64,000 nucleotides of DNA, from the NCBI RefSeq assembly GCF_002795805.1, contig NZ_CP018799.1, positions 1,977,001 through 2,041,000 of the forward strand, in the 5' to 3' direction. The notes under the pieces are model-generated. The model did not search any database. It was not told the DNA's origin and saw nothing but the letters and a program-made list of their open reading frames with translations. This stretch comes from Mariprofundus aestuarium (GTDB lineage Bacteria; Pseudomonadota; Zetaproteobacteria; Mariprofundales; Mariprofundaceae). Made by a program: the position numbers and the translations under genes. Positions 18,981 through 29,050 of this stretch are shown in pieces. Positions within the stretch are counted from its first letter, which is position 1; each line of letters opens with the position of its first letter.

Positions 18981-21900
18981 ATGTCCGATTCACCGGTTGC
19001 CGCTCAGGAGAGCAACGCCTTTTCTACTCGCCATTGGGGAGTAACTTCCTATTTTCTCGCCACATTTCTGCCTGTTGCTCTGCTTATTACCGCCGCTGCT
19101 TACTCGATCTATACCATAGAGAAAAAGAGCCGCATTGATCTCCTGATAGAGCAGAACCAGAGCATGATTAAATTGCAGAAAGAGGTGATCGCTCAGGACT
19201 TTCGGCTGATCATTTCCGATATTCTCTTCCTCGCAAGCGAAACCGAGCTGCAGGAGGGGGTGAATGATTCTGACAACGAGCAGGTGCTCGACGCTACCCT
19301 CGAGCTACAGAGTTTCGTTCAGGCAAAAAAAATCTACGACCAGATCCGCCTGATCGACAACAACGGTATGGAGCGGATACGCATCAACTTTGATGGCACC
19401 AATGCGACCGTCGTACCGCAGGAGAAACTGCAATCAAAAGCGGACCGCTACTATTTCAGGGAAGCGTTAAAGCTGAAGAAGGGAGAGGTTTATATCTCTC
19501 CGCTTGATCTCAATATCGAGCTTGGAGAGATTGAGGTTCCCCATAAACCGATGATCCGTTTCGCAACACCACTGATGAATTCAGAAGGGCGGCGACTTGG
19601 TGTAATCATCGCCAACTATCTGGGACAGCAGATGCTCGACCACTTTATCAATATCCATGCCGAAAAGCCGGAGCTCTCCCATCTGCTCAACCGCGATGGA
19701 TACTGGCTGCACAGCAACCCTCACGGACTTGAGTGGGGTTTCATGTTTGAAGGAAAAAAAGAGGTGCGTTTCCAGAGCAATCATGGCGAAGCTTGGCAGC
19801 AACTCGCTCTTAAGCAGAGCGGATATCTGAAGCTAGACAAAGGCATCTACTGTTTCACGAGCCTCAACCCTCTGCAGAAAATTATGCCGCATTACGATAT
19901 CAGCAACAGTTTGGCGCTTGGTGAGTGGAAGATCGTCGCCTTTAATTCGGCCGCCGATCTCGACCTCATACTTGCCGAAACCAGATCCAAAATGCTTTTC
20001 TGGAGCCTGCTGTCATTGCCGTTCATCGCATTGATCTTCTGGTTTCTTGCCAGGGCTATCGTCAGCAAGAGAGTGGCTGAGGCATCTGCCCGCATGGCAG
20101 AGGCAAGGATGCACGAAGCGGTACGCATAGCGCTGGACAGCGTGATCACCATTGATCACCAAGGCCTTATCATTGAGTTCAACAAAATGGCGGAGCAGAC
20201 CTTCGGCTACAGCGAAGCTGAGATCCTTGGCCAGTCCATTGCCGACACCATCATTCCGCTCCTACACCGTGAAGAACACCTGCGGGGCATGGAGAAACAT
20301 CTACCAGGTGATCAGGCACCGATGCTTGGAAAACGGCTTGAAACTCTGGCTCTTCACAAGAATGGCCATGAGATCCCAATTGAACTCTCGATCACACCTG
20401 TTAAAACCGGCGAGAGCACCGTGTTCACTGCTTTCATTCGAGACCTGAGTGAGAGAAAGCAGAGTGAAGAGAAAATCCATAAGCTCTCACAGGCGATCGA
20501 ACAGGCTGGGGAATCGATTATCATCACCGACCTAGAGGGAAGCATCGAGTATGTGAACCCTGCCTTCTGCTCCATTACCGGCTACAAACAGGAAGAGGTA
20601 GTTGGCAAGAACCCGAGAATCCTGAACAGCGGCCAACAGAACCTCCGCTTTTATCAGGAGATGTGGAAAACCATCAAAAATGGCGAGACATGGCAGGGAA
20701 GAATTATCGACAAACGCAAGGATGGCAGCCAGTTTCCTGCAATCCTGACTATCTCACCGATCACTTGCGAGTCCGGTGAAATCACCCATTTCATCGGCCT
20801 GCAGCAGAATCTTCAGGAGTACGAGGCGCTGGAGGAGCGCTTCCATCAGGCTCAGAAGATGGAGGCGCTCGGAACACTGGTGGGAGGCATCGCCCACGAC
20901 TTCAACAATACGCTGGCAGGCATCACCGGCAACCTCTATCTCATCAAAAAACAGCTGGCCGACCGGCCGGAAATCCTTAAGAAATTAAACATAGTCGAAA
21001 CTCTCTCTTTTCAGGCATCCGAGATGATCCGGCAGCTCATGGCATTCTCTCGCCGCAGCGTCATCAACATGGAGCAACTCTACCTCCCCTCTTTTCTCAA
21101 GGAGACAAGCAAAATTCACAAGGTATCCATTCCCGAGAACATCCATCTCAGCTACATTATCAGCAACGAATCGATGTATATCCAGGCCGATGTCAACCAG
21201 CTGCAACAGATGATGCTCAACCTCATCAATAATGCACGGGATGCCCTGGAAGGGGTTGAAAAGCCTGCAATCAGCATCGAACTGAAACGATTCACTGCTG
21301 ACCCCTCATTCCTTGACCACCACCCGGGAACGGATGCAGTCGACTTTGCGCAGATATCTGTAAGCGACAACGGACATGGTATTGCCCAGGAGGATATCGA
21401 CCACATATTCGAACCCTTTTTCACCACCAAGGAGGTGGGCAAAGGGACCGGACTTGGTCTCTCCATGGTCTATGGTTGCGTGCACTCCCATAAGGGCTTT
21501 ATCGAAGCCAGCAGCAACAAACCCAATGGCACCCGTTTCGACATCTATATTCCACTGCTGGAGCCAGAAGTAGGTGCGCAGCATTTGCTGGGTGAACAAA
21601 GTATCTTGGTTGAAACCGGCGATGGCGAGACAGTCCTGCTGGTTGATGACGATCTGTCGCTGATCAGTACGGTGAGCGAGATTCTTGAAGGTCTTAACTA
21701 CAATGTGCTCACGGCCAGCAACGGCCAGGAAGCCGTAGAAACCTTTATGATTCACCATCATGCGATAAAACTTCTTATTCTCGATGTCGTGATGCCAATC
21801 ATGGGTGGCTACGATGCATTGCTGGAGATGCGCAAAATCAATCCTGCCATCAAATGCATATTCACGACCGGTTACGACAAAATGAAAGTGCTGCAAAGTC

Positions 21901-21986
21901 AGGATATGAGTGACAAGGAGACCGTGCTCGCCAAGCCTTATGAGGTGTCTGAACTAAGTCGCCTGATCCATGACAGGCTGAAGTAG
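18981..21986 (+). CDS. Hybrid sensor histidine kinase with periplasmic sensor domain, two PAS domains and receiver
   Basis: A membrane sensor of about 1001 residues. TM1 lies at about 20-43, then a roughly 290-residue periplasmic domain of the double-Cache type (for example IRLIDNNGMERIRIN, YYFREALKLKKGEVYISPLDLN) and TM2 at about 338-358. Two PAS/PAC units follow (about 377-495 and 500-618), the phosphoacceptor His639 in GGIAHDFNN, ATPase boxes NNARDAL, DNGHGI and GKGTGLGL, and a receiver with Asp935 in ILDVVMP and Lys985 in AKP. From the last PAS to the receiver it is clearly paralogous to the kinase at 4766-7300. A GTG at 18933 would extend the N-terminus by 16 residues. Neither start has a strong ribosome site. 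Confidence 0.92.
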   Translation: MSDSPVAAQESNAFSTRHWGVTSYFLATFLPVALLITAAAYSIYTIEKKSRIDLLIEQNQSMIKLQKEVIAQDFRLIISDILFLASETELQEGVNDSDNEQVLDATLELQSFVQAKKIYDQIRLIDNNGMERIRINFDGTNATVVPQEKLQSKADRYYFREALKLKKGEVYISPLDLNIELGEIEVPHKPMIRFATPLMNSEGRRLGVIIANYLGQQMLDHFINIHAEKPELSHLLNRDGYWLHSNPHGLEWGFMFEGKKEVRFQSNHGEAWQQLALKQSGYLKLDKGIYCFTSLNPLQKIMPHYDISNSLALGEWKIVAFNSAADLDLILAETRSKMLFWSLLSLPFIALIFWFLARAIVSKRVAEASARMAEARMHEAVRIALDSVITIDHQGLIIEFNKMAEQTFGYSEAEILGQSIADTIIPLLHREEHLRGMEKHLPGDQAPMLGKRLETLALHKNGHEIPIELSITPVKTGESTVFTAFIRDLSERKQSEEKIHKLSQAIEQAGESIIITDLEGSIEYVNPAFCSITGYKQEEVVGKNPRILNSGQQNLRFYQEMWKTIKNGETWQGRIIDKRKDGSQFPAILTISPITCESGEITHFIGLQQNLQEYEALEERFHQAQKMEALGTLVGGIAHDFNNTLAGITGNLYLIKKQLADRPEILKKLNIVETLSFQASEMIRQLMAFSRRSVINMEQLYLPSFLKETSKIHKVSIPENIHLSYIISNESMYIQADVNQLQQMMLNLINNARDALEGVEKPAISIELKRFTADPSFLDHHPGTDAVDFAQISVSDNGHGIAQEDIDHIFEPFFTTKEVGKGTGLGLSMVYGCVHSHKGFIEASSNKPNGTRFDIYIPLLEPEVGAQHLLGEQSILVETGDGETVLLVDDDLSLISTVSEILEGLNYNVLTASNGQEAVETFMIHHHAIKLLILDVVMPIMGGYDALLEMRKINPAIKCIFTTGYDKMKVLQSQDMSDKETVLAKPYEVSELSRLIHDRLK

Positions 21987-21989
21987 TAA

Positions 21990-22787
21990 CTAAAGCGTAG
22001 CTGTCAGTAGTTTTATCTCGCTCTCTGTAAAACCGGCCTGCTCTCTTGCATCGATATTAAACGGGCCGAACAGCCCCTTCGGATAGTGTTTATCGAGCAG
22101 CTCCAGAAAGAAAGGCACCGGCTCCAGCCCCCTCTGTTTGCAGAGGTAGTGGTACCAGCGATTGCCGATGGCCACATGACCAATTTCATCATGCAAAATG
22201 ACATCAAGAATCGTGGCGGCATTCTCATCACCGGCCTGCCTGAGTTTCTCCTGAATACCCGGTGTGACATCGAGCCCCCGCGCTTCAAGCACACGCGGCA
22301 CCAGCGCCATGCGAACCAGCACATCGTAGGCTGTTTTCTCGCACATCTCCCACAAACCACCGTGGGCAACATAATCACCGTAATCCGCCCCCAGATGGCG
22401 CAGGTGGGCGCGAATCAGATCGAAGTGATAAGCCTCTTCGGCGGCAACGCCAAGCCAGTCGGTGTAATACGCCTCAGGCATGCCGGAAAAGCGTTGCACG
22501 GCATCAAGCGCAAGATTAATCGCGTTGAACTCGATATGGGCGATCGCGTGCATCATGATCGCCCGCCCCTCTATAGTACCAAAACCGCGTCGCTTCACAC
22601 GGCTTGCCTTTATTAGCTCGGGGTGCTCAGGCCTGCCCGGCTGGTCAACAGGTTCCGGATCACTCTCCCTGTCCAGTTTCAGGGCTCCTGCCTGCCACGA
22701 ACGACTCAGATCCCGGACCCGAGCAAGCTTTTCATCCACATCGGCAAGCAGCAAACAGCAACGCGCACCATCCCTCAATTCATTCAT
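21990..22787 (-). CDS. DUF455 ferritin-like protein
   Basis: A 265-residue helical protein of the DUF455 family, ferritin-like fold, biochemical role unknown. Candidate metal ligands of a di-iron or similar site are visible in HIEFNA, the EEAYHF pair, LEARGLD, and HDEIGHV. The order of Glu and E-x-x-H motifs matches ferritin-like di-metal proteins such as MiaE. No substrate can be inferred. Its stop lies only a few bases from the end of the converging kinase gene, and its start is 40 bases from the divergent hflD. Confidence 0.85.
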   Translation of the reverse strand: MNELRDGARCCLLLADVDEKLARVRDLSRSWQAGALKLDRESDPEPVDQPGRPEHPELIKASRVKRRGFGTIEGRAIMMHAIAHIEFNAINLALDAVQRFSGMPEAYYTDWLGVAAEEAYHFDLIRAHLRHLGADYGDYVAHGGLWEMCEKTAYDVLVRMALVPRVLEARGLDVTPGIQEKLRQAGDENAATILDVILHDEIGHVAIGNRWYHYLCKQRGLEPVPFFLELLDKHYPKGLFGPFNIDAREQAGFTESEIKLLTATL

Positions 22788-22827
22788 CTCTTGAGCAACT
22801 CCGTTTCACACTCCAGCATATCGGCCT

Positions 22828-23487
22828 ATGTCAGCATCATCACTCCACACAACGCCTCTGAACCGACGAGTCATCGCACTTGCTGCCCTGACGCAGGCGG
22901 TCTATCTGGTCGACTCTATTGCCCGCAAAGGACTGGCCGATGCCGAGGATAGCAGAGCATTAATCGAAAGTATTTTTATCGACAGCATGGAACATAAATC
23001 TCCGGCTGATCTGTACGGCGGCTTAAACCATCTGCGCACCGGCATCCGAATCAGCATTGAAGTCCTGCAGGGAAAACCCCTGCCTCAGGGTAAAGCGCTG
23101 TTGAGCTACAGTGCGGGCCTTCTCAGCATCGAACAGCGTCTGAGCAGAAATGCTGATATGCGCCGAAAACTGGCCGATGGCATGGCCCGCATCGATAAAC
23201 AGAAACACTATTTCGGAAGCGCCACACATCCCAGCGTGATTGCTGCGATTGCCGATCTCTACGGGGAAACAATAAGCACCATGAAGCAACGGATCATCGT
23301 GCGCGGAAAATCGGAGTTTCTCAGCCAGAGCGATAATACGCATCGCGTACGAGTCCTTCTGATGGCTGGCCTGCGTGCAGCACATCTATGGCGCACCCAT
23401 GGCGGTGGTCACATGACCCTGTTGTTCAGAAGAAAAGCCCTGCTGCGTGAACTGGAACTATTACAAAAGGCCATAACCCTGGATTAG
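22828..23487 (+). CDS. hflD: HflD-like lysogenization regulator homologue
   Basis: A 219-residue helical, peripheral membrane protein family. In E. coli HflD lowers lambda CII activity, but its housekeeping role is unclear. The N-terminal ALAALTQAVYLVDSIARKG, the YGGLNHLRTGIRI segment and the basic C-terminus (LRAAHLWRTHGGG to RRKALLRELELLQ) are characteristic. In gammaproteobacteria it usually follows mnmA and precedes purB. Here neither is adjacent and it stands beside DUF455. The ribosome site is weak. Confidence 0.82.
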   Translation: MSASSLHTTPLNRRVIALAALTQAVYLVDSIARKGLADAEDSRALIESIFIDSMEHKSPADLYGGLNHLRTGIRISIEVLQGKPLPQGKALLSYSAGLLSIEQRLSRNADMRRKLADGMARIDKQKHYFGSATHPSVIAAIADLYGETISTMKQRIIVRGKSEFLSQSDNTHRVRVLLMAGLRAAHLWRTHGGGHMTLLFRRKALLRELELLQKAITLD

Positions 23488-23572
23488 CCCCTTTCGCATC
23501 CTGACTGCCCCCTTCCGATGGTAAGAATTCCTGCTATGATAGGACTTATAGATTCAAACAAGGGGGTCTTTT

Positions 23573-23824
23573 ATGAAAAAAATACTTTTTTTATTTTCAC
23601 TGCTTGCTTTCAGCCTGCCAGCCCATGCAGGACTTACAAGCGTTGAAGATAGAGCTCAGGAAGTCAGGGCACAGGTTGAAGGTAATAACAACTACCACGC
23701 AGAGCTTGCACGCCAGTTTGCAACTATCGCTGTGACAGAAAAAGGTGAACACGACACACAAACTGCACAGGAGTTCATTAAGATGGCTGAAGAGCATGCC
23801 GCTCAGGCTGGAGGTGCACAATGA
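23573..23824 (+). CDS. Small secreted helical protein
   Basis: An 83-residue protein of unknown family with a signal peptide (KKILFLFSLLAFSLPAHA). The mature part, about 64 residues, is Ala/Glu/Gln rich and predicted helical (YHAELARQFATIAVTEKGEHDTQ). The ribosome site is weak (AAGGGGG about 9 bases upstream). Its stop overlaps the start of the OmpA-type lipoprotein gene as ATGA, so the two are translationally coupled and probably act together at the envelope. Its residues resemble the helical linker of its partner in composition. Confidence 0.75.
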   Translation: MKKILFLFSLLAFSLPAHAGLTSVEDRAQEVRAQVEGNNNYHAELARQFATIAVTEKGEHDTQTAQEFIKMAEEHAAQAGGAQ

Positions 23825-24483
23825 TGAAACGCGTTATGATTCTGACAGCATCTATGTCACTTGCTGCATGTGCATCCCATACCAATATCGAAATTGATCA
23901 GCTAACAGAGGCTCGAGCAGCCGTTGCTGCATCCAAGGCTGCAGGTGCCGAGCGCTGTGCACCCAAACTGCAGGCTGAGGCTGTAGCTTCACTCTACTGG
24001 GCAGCTCACGAATACTCAGAGCACGGCATTCATCCCGATGAGAACTCCTCACTGGCTGCAAAGGCAATTGCAAAAGCCAATGAAGCACGCACACAGGGTT
24101 CCAAAAACTGTGCGCCAGCTCCAAAACCAGCACCTAAAGTGGTTGAAGTCATTAAACTCGATGGCATCAACTTCGAGCTTAACAGCGCTGATTTGACTGC
24201 CACATCCACCGCCCGCCTTGATAAAGCCGTTGCCACACTAAACCGTCGCTCTGAGATCAATGTTGAAGTTGCCGCTCATACCGACAGCTCCGGCAGTGAC
24301 AAGTACAATCAGGTACTCTCTGAGCGCCGTGCTGCCAGCGTGATGGACTATCTGGTATCTCATGGCATCAAGGCCGACAGGGTAAACTCTAAAGGCTATG
24401 GCGAATCGCAACCAATCGCTGACAACAGCAGCAGTGAAGGGCGCGCACAAAACCGTCGCGTTGAACTTCGCGTCATGAAATAA
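23821..24483 (+). CDS. OmpA/Pal-type peptidoglycan-binding lipoprotein
   Basis: A 220-residue lipoprotein. Lipobox LAAC at residues about 14-17, then an Ala-rich helical segment (to about residue 95) resembling DUF4398, a short Pro/Lys linker, and an OmpA domain (about 110-220). The domain holds INFELNSADLTATSTARLDK, the diaminopimelate-contacting Asp of AAHTDSSGSDKYNQVLSERRA, and the Arg of QNRRVELRV. It is expected to anchor the outer membrane to peptidoglycan. It is not obviously the Tol-Pal Pal, since no tol genes are near. Terminator directly downstream. Confidence 0.9.
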   Translation: MMKRVMILTASMSLAACASHTNIEIDQLTEARAAVAASKAAGAERCAPKLQAEAVASLYWAAHEYSEHGIHPDENSSLAAKAIAKANEARTQGSKNCAPAPKPAPKVVEVIKLDGINFELNSADLTATSTARLDKAVATLNRRSEINVEVAAHTDSSGSDKYNQVLSERRAASVMDYLVSHGIKADRVNSKGYGESQPIADNSSSEGRAQNRRVELRVMK

Positions 24484-24511
24484 GCCACCCTTAACGGATC
24501 CGGTCTTTTAG

Positions 24512-24544
24512 TACGGGTCGCCATTGGCGGCCCGTATTTTTTTG
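24512..24544 (+). terminator. Rho-independent terminator
   Basis: TACGGGTCGCC and GGCGGCCCGTA pair with one mismatch, followed by a T run. It ends the small secreted protein/OmpA lipoprotein pair. Confidence 0.8.
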
Positions 24545-24595
24545 CACTCCTATCATTACGGGCTAGAGTGCCACGCCCCAACAGGAGTCCCCCCA

Positions 24596-26113
24596 ATGTT
24601 TCAGCTCTATTACGATCATGCCGCCAAAGCCAAGGACGATATTCTCTCCGGTCTTACCGTAGCCCTTGCGCTGGTTCCGGAAGCAGTTGCCTTTGCATTC
24701 GTTGCCGGCGTGCACCCGCTGGTTGGCCTTTATGCTGCATTCATGGTCGGCCTGATTACCTCATTGATCGGCGGACGCCCGGGCATGATCTCCGGTGCAA
24801 CTGGAGCCCTTGCTGTGGTGATGGTGGCACTGGTTGCGCAGCACGGCATTGAATACCTTTTCGCCACCGTCGTGCTGATGGGTCTTATTCAGGTCGGTGC
24901 GGGACTGCTAAAGCTCGGAAAGTTCATCCGAATGGTGCCTTATCCGGTACTGCTCGGCTTCGTCAATGGCCTGGCCATCGTAATCTTCCTCGCCCAGCTC
25001 AAACAGTTCCAGTCTACTGACGGTTCATGGATGAGTGGCACCCCGCTTTATATTATGGGTGGCCTGATCCTGCTGACCATGCTGATCATGCACTTCCTGC
25101 CAAAACTCACCCGCGCCATTCCGTCAGGACTTGCCGCTATTATTGTCATTTCGATGATCGTGATCTTCATGGGGCTCGACACCAAATCTGTCGGTGACAT
25201 TGCCAGCATCGGTGGCGGTTTCCCGCCATTCCATATCCCTGAGATTCCGTTTAACCTCGAAACCCTGCAGGTCATCCTCCCCTATGCCTTCATCCTCGCT
25301 GCCATCGGCCTGATCGAATCCCTGCTAACCATGAGTGTGATTGATGAGATGACCGACACCCGTGGCAAGGGCAACCGCGTCTGCATCGGTCAGGGCAGTG
25401 CCAACATCGTTACCGGTTTCTTCGGTGGCATGGGTGGCTGTGCGATGATCGGGCAGAGTATGATCAACATCTCCTCCGGTGGCCTGCGCAACCTCTCCGG
25501 CATTGCCGCAGCCCTCTTCCTGCTCAGCTTCATCCTCTTCGGCTCACCTCTGATTGAGATGATTCCTGTGGCAGCGCTTGTCGGCATCATGTTTATGGTG
25601 GTGATTGGAACATTTGAGTGGGGAACATTCAACATGCTCAACAAGGTCCCCCGCGAGGACTCCTTTATTACGATACTGGTTGCAGGTGTAACGGTGGCCA
25701 CAGAGCTTGCGACTGCCGTGATCGTTGGTGTGATTGCCACCGCCCTGATCTTTGCCTGGAAGCAGGCGCGTCATGTTTACGCCGATGTAAAAATTGATGA
25801 ACATGGCAGCAAGATCTATGTGATCCATGGCCCGCTCTTCTTCGCCTCGATTCATCGTTTCAATGAGCTCTTCGATATCAAAAATGACCCGGAAGATGTG
25901 ATTGTCGATTTTGCCCACTCACGTGTGGCTGACCATTCTGCCATTGAGACAATTGATAACCTGGCTGAGAAATATATGAAAGAGGGTAAAACCCTGCATC
26001 TGCGTCACCTGAGTATCGAGTGTAAAGCACTGCTGGAAAATGCCGGTGATCTGGTTGAGATCAATATCAAGGAAGACCCGCACTACCACGTCGCCGACGA
26101 TAAGCTGGCTTAG
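24596..26113 (+). CDS. SulP family anion transporter with STAS domain
   Basis: Inner-membrane secondary transporter of the SulP/SLC26 family, about 505 residues. About 12 membrane segments run to residue 405 (start DDILSGLTVALALVPEAVAFAFVAGV, a typical SulP signature, and INISSGGLRNLSGIAAALFLL later). A cytoplasmic STAS domain covers about 415-500 (KIYVIHGPLFFASIHRFNELF). Substrates in the family include sulfate, bicarbonate and dicarboxylates. For an autotroph bicarbonate would fit, but nothing here decides it. ATG 24596 was chosen over an upstream in-frame start because AGGAG lies eight bases ahead. Confidence 0.92.
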   Translation: MFQLYYDHAAKAKDDILSGLTVALALVPEAVAFAFVAGVHPLVGLYAAFMVGLITSLIGGRPGMISGATGALAVVMVALVAQHGIEYLFATVVLMGLIQVGAGLLKLGKFIRMVPYPVLLGFVNGLAIVIFLAQLKQFQSTDGSWMSGTPLYIMGGLILLTMLIMHFLPKLTRAIPSGLAAIIVISMIVIFMGLDTKSVGDIASIGGGFPPFHIPEIPFNLETLQVILPYAFILAAIGLIESLLTMSVIDEMTDTRGKGNRVCIGQGSANIVTGFFGGMGGCAMIGQSMINISSGGLRNLSGIAAALFLLSFILFGSPLIEMIPVAALVGIMFMVVIGTFEWGTFNMLNKVPREDSFITILVAGVTVATELATAVIVGVIATALIFAWKQARHVYADVKIDEHGSKIYVIHGPLFFASIHRFNELFDIKNDPEDVIVDFAHSRVADHSAIETIDNLAEKYMKEGKTLHLRHLSIECKALLENAGDLVEINIKEDPHYHVADDKLA

Positions 26114-26226
26114 CCATAAGCTAAGGTGCTCAGACAATCATTGAGTGTCACTGTTCCTTTAGTCGTATATCTTCCTGATCAATCACGGATGCCTTACCGA
26201 AAAAGCACGATTAAAGACAAATCAGC

Positions 26227-28155
26227 TTAACCTGCAGGAACGATCTTCCCCTTTTTAATCCTGAAAATATCGAGCTGTTTCTGGCCAATGCCGGAATCAT
26301 CAAAGCGCACATGCCCCGTGATGGCGGGAAACCCTTCGCTGTCGTGCAGCTCACGACTCAGCTCAGTATTTGAGAGCCCCAGACGACTGGTCATCACCGT
26401 GGCAATACGCATCGTATCATAGGCCAGCGCCATCAACTCCGATGTCCTGTCATTACCCCACACCTCACGATGCACAAAACGGAAACGGTGAAGCACCGCA
26501 TCGTCCAGATCGCCCTGCAGATCAACGGATGTATTTGAAGCTGCAAAGCGAGCCCTTGAAAGGTAGCGGCCGCGGTCATCCATCAGGTGACCATCCTGCC
26601 AGCGACTACTGCCGTAAATCGGAATGTCGGAGATATCTGCATAAGCAAGCTGGCCTGCCAGCAGAGAGACCTGCTTTCCATCCAGTGCTAGATAGAGTGC
26701 ATCAAAGCCGGCAGGCATGTGCATCTCCATATCCATTTTCGGCAGGAACAGGTGCAGGTCTTCATCCAGTTCGGCCAGAAGTTCTTCATCATCAGTCTCA
26801 TGGCGAAGCTCTCTTAGCCTGCTGCGCTGATCCATCACGCGCCTATCTAGCTGCAGGGTATGCATCACCTCGCCACCAAGCGCCTCAAAGGATGAGGTAA
26901 ACATCTCAGATTCCGTCTGATTTGCAGAGGTATCAGTAATCACCACCATGCGTCGGGCGTCATGCTGCCATGCGTAATCAGCCATCACATAAACCTGAGC
27001 CAATGGAGAAAGCGTATGTACAAAAAGCGCCTTCGACTGCTGCGCCAGGTCAATACGGCCGGTCAAACTAACCACGGGCAATCCCTGCTTAAGGTGCGGA
27101 ATCAGTGCCTCGGTAGTTTCTGAGAGCAATGGTCCGATAATCAGATTTACCGACTCGTCAGCAAGCCGTTTATAGGCGATCACCGCCCTCTCACTGCTGG
27201 ATTGCGTATCCTCCACGCGCAGGGTGATATAGGCGCCGCTGCCAACATCGGCAAGCGCAATACGAAGGCCATTAAGCGCCTCCTGCCCGTAACGTGCGTA
27301 ACGGCCAGTCAGCGGCAACATGACACCGATCGTTGCAGCCCTTAACTCGCCGGATGCCCAAGCATTGAGTTGCGCTGCATTGGCATGATTTGGCATCGCC
27401 AGCGAAAGCAGTTCGGCAATACGACGCACTGCCTCGCGATCACCTGTCATAAGGCGGGCACGCCCAGCATGCAGGTCGAACAGCGGCATAAGCTCCGGTG
27501 ATAGCGAACCATCGCGGTGAATCTGTTCGATTGTCTCCATTGAGGCACGACGGGCAGCCAATCGAAGCCAGCTGTCCCGACTGCCTGCATTGACCTCTGC
27601 CGCAACCAGGAACCAGCTCACTGCATCCCGCTCGGGAACATCCTGAGCTATCGGAGGTGCAAGATCGAAGATGGCATCAGCAAGCTCTCGGGTCAGGCGC
27701 TTGTCCTGCAGGGCCCACTTCATCCGTTCCAGTGCTCGTCCTGGCTCATCCTGAGCAAGCCACCATTTGGCTACCCAGTATGAGGCATAGGGAACCAGCG
27801 CATGGTTGGGATACTTATTCATCACCGCGTGCAGGGCCTCTGCAGAACCGGGCCGCTGGTTCTCAAGCATCAGCTGCACCTTGCGAAAGGATGCCTCTTC
27901 GCTAATCGGTGCTGCACCATCGCGGATCAGGCGGTCGAATTCGGCCAGTATGCGCTCAAGGTCTTCCCCGGCTCTAGCTTGCTGCATCAGCAGTTGGATT
28001 TCTGCAGCACTCTGAGGCGCATCAAGCAGCACCCTGGCAGAGAGTCTCTCCTTAACCAGGGATCCCGGCTGCTTCGGCTGACAACCACTCAGCAGCAGCA
28101 ACGCACAGACCGTAGCCACTACTATTTTTATCCAACCAATAGGTGATGCCGCCAT
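26227..28155 (-). CDS. lpoA: LpoA-like penicillin-binding protein activator lipoprotein
   Basis: An outer-membrane lipoprotein of about 642 residues. Lipobox LLLLSGC near residue 22, then an alpha-helical TPR-like half (to about 270). A periplasmic-binding-protein half follows, beginning TIGVMLPLTGRYARYGQEALNGLRIAL and containing LIIGPLLSETTEA and YGSSRW. This two-part design is that of LpoA, which activates PBP1A in peptidoglycan synthesis. The name is supported by synteny: rsmI diverges immediately, followed by yraN, an SIS-domain gene and a BON lipoprotein, as in E. coli. The upstream ATG 28194 would overlap rsmI. ATG 28155 gives a proper signal, but neither has a good ribosome site. Confidence 0.85.
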   Translation of the reverse strand: MAASPIGWIKIVVATVCALLLLSGCQPKQPGSLVKERLSARVLLDAPQSAAEIQLLMQQARAGEDLERILAEFDRLIRDGAAPISEEASFRKVQLMLENQRPGSAEALHAVMNKYPNHALVPYASYWVAKWWLAQDEPGRALERMKWALQDKRLTRELADAIFDLAPPIAQDVPERDAVSWFLVAAEVNAGSRDSWLRLAARRASMETIEQIHRDGSLSPELMPLFDLHAGRARLMTGDREAVRRIAELLSLAMPNHANAAQLNAWASGELRAATIGVMLPLTGRYARYGQEALNGLRIALADVGSGAYITLRVEDTQSSSERAVIAYKRLADESVNLIIGPLLSETTEALIPHLKQGLPVVSLTGRIDLAQQSKALFVHTLSPLAQVYVMADYAWQHDARRMVVITDTSANQTESEMFTSSFEALGGEVMHTLQLDRRVMDQRSRLRELRHETDDEELLAELDEDLHLFLPKMDMEMHMPAGFDALYLALDGKQVSLLAGQLAYADISDIPIYGSSRWQDGHLMDDRGRYLSRARFAASNTSVDLQGDLDDAVLHRFRFVHREVWGNDRTSELMALAYDTMRIATVMTSRLGLSNTELSRELHDSEGFPAITGHVRFDDSGIGQKQLDIFRIKKGKIVPAG

Positions 28156-28192
28156 TGCAGCGTGAGGGTGAGAACGATAACGTATCCAATAC

Positions 28193-29050
28193 ATGGAATC
28201 GCAGCCTAAACATCAAACCCCCACTGGCCAACTTTTCGTCGTTGCCACACCGATCGGAAATCTTGGTGATATTACCTACCGTGCAGTAGAAACGCTGAAA
28301 AACGTTGATCTTATTGCCGCCGAGGACACCCGTACCAGCCGCAAACTGCTGCAACACTGCGGCATCAGCACACCGATGATAGCCGTTCACGAACACAACG
28401 AAGAGTACGCAGCCGGGAAATTGCTGCAGCGGCTGCAGCAGGGAGAGAGCATTGCACTGATCTCTGATGCAGGCACACCTCTGATCAGTGATCCGGGCTA
28501 CCGACTGGTTCGCAAACTTCGCAGCGAAGGCATCCGCATCACCCCGATACCCGGGGCAAGTAGTGTTTTAACCGCACTATGCGCTGCGGGATTGCCTACC
28601 GACCACTTCCGTTTTGAAGGTTTTCTTCCCCGTAGTGGCGCATCCCGCTCAACAGCGATGCAGAGGGTGGCAGAATCTTCTGAAACCAATGTCATCCTCG
28701 AATCGCCACGTCGCCTGCTGAGTAGCCTGAAAAATCTTCAACCGTTGCTGGAAGAGGTGCGTGAGCTTGTTGTTGCACGCGAACTGACCAAGCTGCACGA
28801 GGAGTTTATATCTGGCACGGTGGCAGAACTGATTGCCCACTTCTCCGAGCATGCACCGCGTGGTGAGATCGTGCTGATTGTCGCCCCTTGCCTGCCGAAG
28901 GTGAGGGGGGAGATCCACGATGAGGATATCCATGCCCTGCTTGAAACTGCCGTGATGCAAGCCCTGCCACCCTCGGCCAGAGCCAAAAGTGTGGCCAAAG
29001 AGCTGGGCGTTTCCAAATCACGGGTTTATGACCTGATCACGGGGCAATGA
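28193..29050 (+). CDS. rsmI: 16S rRNA 2'-O-ribose C1402 methyltransferase
   Basis: SAM-dependent methylase of C1402 at the decoding centre. N-terminal signature LFVVATPIGNLGDITYRAVETL, then AAEDTRTSRKLLQ and ISDAGTPLISDPGYRLV, with the class III (tetrapyrrole methylase) fold. A C-terminal helix-turn-helix-like end reads AKELGVSKSRVYDL. Length is 285 residues, as usual. No ribosome site precedes the ATG, which lies 37 bases from the divergent lpoA start, so a very short leader is likely. Its stop overlaps yraN as ATGA. Confidence 0.95.
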   Translation: MESQPKHQTPTGQLFVVATPIGNLGDITYRAVETLKNVDLIAAEDTRTSRKLLQHCGISTPMIAVHEHNEEYAAGKLLQRLQQGESIALISDAGTPLISDPGYRLVRKLRSEGIRITPIPGASSVLTALCAAGLPTDHFRFEGFLPRSGASRSTAMQRVAESSETNVILESPRRLLSSLKNLQPLLEEVRELVVARELTKLHEEFISGTVAELIAHFSEHAPRGEIVLIVAPCLPKVRGEIHDEDIHALLETAVMQALPPSARAKSVAKELGVSKSRVYDLITGQ